A stretch of 5,910 bases of DNA from an uncultured Oscillospiraceae bacterium (lineage in GTDB: Bacteria > Bacillota > Clostridia > Oscillospirales > Oscillospiraceae). Position 1 is the stretch's first letter. The number at the start of each line of letters is the position of its first letter. This document shows positions 4,795-5,910 of this stretch, piece after piece. The translations under genes and the position numbers were made by a program. The stretch is taken from NCBI GenBank assembly GCA_944385595.1, contig CALWXY010000156.1:1-5910 (forward strand), written 5' to 3'. Under the pieces are notes generated by a model, which was given only the letters and a program-made list of their open reading frames with translations, was not told where the DNA came from and did no database searches.

Positions 4795-5487
4795 ATGTAT
4801 ACAGATATAAATATAGGCAGGACTCTCGCAAAGCTCCGCCGCGCGCAGTCGCTCTCCCAGCGCGACCTCGCGGCGATTCTCGCTCTGCACGGGGTCGAAG
4901 TGACGAATCAGGCGGTCTCCAAATGGGAAAAAGGCGTGTCCCAGCCCAGCGCCGGGCAGTTCCTGCTTTTGTGCAGGATCCTCGGCGTCGAGGACATCTC
5001 CGGCGAGTTCCTCGGCAAGGGACTGTCCGCCGGGCTCAGCCGCGCGGGCAGGGAAAAGCTCGCCGACTACGCGCAGCTTCTGCGCCTCAGCGGCCTCTAC
5101 TCCGCCGAGAAAAAGCCTGAGCGCCACGCCCGCCGCCTCCCGCTCTACGACCTCGCCGTCTCCGCCGGCACCGGCCAGCTCCTCACCGACAGCGGCTGCG
5201 AAAACGTCGAGGTGGACGACAGCGTCCCCCTGAGCGCGGGCTTCGGCGTCCGCGTCGCGGGCGACAGCATGGAGCCGCGCTACCAGAACGGCCAGACCGT
5301 CTGGGTTCAGCCCTGCGAGACCCTCGGCAGCGGCGAGATCGGCGTCTTCCTCTACGACGGCTGCGCCTACCTCAAGCGCCTCGTCGTCGACGGCGGCAAG
5401 GTCTTTCTCCACTCGCTCAACCCCAAGTACGACGACATCCCCGCCGTCATGGAGGACTCCCTCCGCGTGCTCGGCAGAGCGCTTTGA
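4795..5487 (+). CDS. XRE-family transcriptional regulator with LexA-like S24 autoprotease domain
   Basis: A 230-residue cytoplasmic DNA-binding protein. Residues 6-65 form an XRE/Cro-CI helix-turn-helix (IGRTLAKLRRAQSLSQRDLA, then NQAVSKWEKG as recognition helix). After a linker, residues about 113-230 form a peptidase S24/LexA-like domain. VAGDSMEPRY carries the nucleophile Ser158 and AYLKRL the general base Lys194. The spacing of 36 is close to LexA's 37 (Ser119, Lys156), and VSAGTG offers an Ala124-Gly125 scissile bond like LexA's Ala84-Gly85. Both catalytic residues and the cleavage site are intact, so RecA-stimulated or other stress-induced self-cleavage is plausible. ATG 4795 lies eight bases after GAGAGG (4781-4786). 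Such proteins are phage CI-like repressors or chromosomal stress regulators (HdiR/ImmR style). No phage gene is visible nearby and a terminator follows at once, so the target may be itself or distant genes. Confidence 0.92.
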   Translation: MYTDINIGRTLAKLRRAQSLSQRDLAAILALHGVEVTNQAVSKWEKGVSQPSAGQFLLLCRILGVEDISGEFLGKGLSAGLSRAGREKLADYAQLLRLSGLYSAEKKPERHARRLPLYDLAVSAGTGQLLTDSGCENVEVDDSVPLSAGFGVRVAGDSMEPRYQNGQTVWVQPCETLGSGEIGVFLYDGCAYLKRLVVDGGKVFLHSLNPKYDDIPAVMEDSLRVLGRAL

Positions 5488-5490
5488 CAA

Positions 5491-5532
5491 AATAAAAAAT
5501 CCGCACAGCTTTGGCTGTGCGGATTTTTTATT
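5491..5532. terminator. Bidirectional rho-independent terminator between the XRE-S24 gene and the purine permease gene
   Basis: Perfect complementary arms of 19 bases (5491-5509 with 5514-5532) around a TTTG loop. The core is CCGCACAGC/GCTGTGCGG flanked by A6 and T6 tracts. It begins three bases after the regulator's stop, and the T6 tract on either strand makes it a textbook two-way terminator for convergent genes. Confidence 0.93.
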
Positions 5533-5550
5533 CGCTTTAAGGCTGAAAAA

Positions 5551-5574
5551 GCCTCGCAGAAAATGCCTCGCAGA
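5551..5574. repeat. Short direct repeat in the permease 3' flank
   Basis: GCCTCGCAGA occurs twice (5551-5560 and 5565-5574), separated by AAAT, between the terminator and the permease stop. The repeat unit is 14 bases. It is probably a small tandem duplication, and no function is evident. Confidence 0.5.
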
Positions 5575-5600
5575 GTTCGCGCATCGCTGTGCAAATCATT

Positions 5601-5910
5601 TTAATGCGTTAGGAAGAAAGTCATGCCAAAGAGGATGGCCACTATCCACGCGGCGGGCTTTATGTCCCGCGCACGGCCTGTGAAGAGGCTTATCACTATA
5701 TGCGAGACGAGGCCGAAGGCTATGCCGGTGGATATGCTGTAGGCAAAAGGCATCATGGCGATGGTGAGGAAGGCCGGGACGGAGACGGTCACGTCGCCCC
5801 AGTCTATATCGCGGACGCCGCCCATCATCATCACGCCGACGTAGATGAGCGCCGCGGCGGTGGCGCAGGACGGAACCAGCTGAGCCAGAGGCGAGAGGAA
5901 CATGGCCGCG
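5601..5910 (-). CDS. NCS2-family (AzgA-like) purine permease, C-terminal part
   Basis: The final 102 codons of a membrane transporter whose start lies beyond the right edge; the stop is TAA at 5603-5601. The stretch AALIYVGVMMMGGVRDIDW, then VPAFLTIAMMPFAYSISTGIAFGLVSHIVI and FTGRARDIKPAAWIVAILF, matches the last membrane segments of the AzgA/PbuG/PbuO branch of the nucleobase:cation symporter-2 family. These carry guanine, hypoxanthine or adenine inward with protons. The R-x-IDW element and the PAFLTI-MPFAYSI-GIAFG block are the family's hallmarks. About three or four hydrophobic segments are visible of the family's fourteen. An ATG at 5903 is internal, as the open frame continues upstream with Ala codons. 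The exact purine cannot be decided from this fragment, and promoter or riboswitch signals are outside the window. Confidence 0.9.
   Translation of the reverse strand, partial: AAMFLSPLAQLVPSCATAAALIYVGVMMMGGVRDIDWGDVTVSVPAFLTIAMMPFAYSISTGIAFGLVSHIVISLFTGRARDIKPAAWIVAILFGMTFFLTH

Noticed and set aside
4759..5490. Minus-strand 243-codon open frame opposite the XRE-S24 gene
   Set aside because: It is rich in Ala, Val and Glu without any domain pattern and is explained by the GC-rich third positions of the real gene.
5534..5579. Possible 15-codon minus-strand peptide reading from about 5581 down toward the terminator
   Set aside because: There is no ribosome binding site and no family resemblance; it is more likely untranslated 3' sequence of the permease transcript.

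Overview
The window looks like a chromosomal segment from a high-GC member of the Bacillota, most likely a gut Clostridia of the Oscillospiraceae type. This is inference from several things together. Coding DNA is strongly GC3-rich, yet sigma-A-type promoters and AGGAGG-like ribosome binding sites are easy to read. The gene families also fit: an MhsT-like NSS symporter, QueH, an XRE-S24 regulator and an AzgA-like purine permease. I see no rRNA, tRNA, CRISPR array, transposase or phage structural gene.

Layout from left to right. (1) Bases 1-209 (-) hold the N-terminus of a heavy-metal-associated (HMA) domain protein, probably a copper-exporting P-type ATPase or a copper chaperone. It is preceded by a clear promoter and a G/C-tract palindrome that resembles a CsoR operator. 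(2) Bases 363-2433 (+) hold a two-gene unit: a PLP enzyme of the threonine aldolase/beta-eliminating lyase fold, then galE (UDP-glucose 4-epimerase) 19 bases downstream. (3) Bases 2434-2664 are an AT-rich convergent intergenic region. It contains an apparently orphan sigma-A promoter and a perfect 16-bp-stem terminator, so it could encode a small RNA of about 115 nt. (4) Bases 2665-3963 (-) hold a neurotransmitter:sodium symporter (NSS/SNF) family amino-acid transporter. (5) Bases 4040-4660 (+), divergent from it, hold queH (epoxyqueuosine reductase), best started at a TTG codon. (6) Bases 4795-5487 (+) hold an XRE helix-turn-helix regulator fused to a LexA-like S24 self-cleaving domain, with its own promoter. 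(7) A long bidirectional terminator at 5491-5532 is followed by the C-terminal third or less of an NCS2 purine permease on the minus strand, cut by the right edge (5601-5910).

The genes do not form one obvious pathway. They are short, independently controlled housekeeping and transport units: copper homeostasis, amino-acid metabolism and uptake, sugar-nucleotide interconversion, tRNA queuosine synthesis, purine uptake and a stress-type repressor. No new multi-gene system can be supported from the sequence. The parts most worth a second look are non-coding: the CsoR-like operator, the orphan promoter plus terminator after galE, the face-to-face -10 elements between the symporter and queH, and the promoter-overlapping pseudo-palindrome before the XRE-S24 gene.
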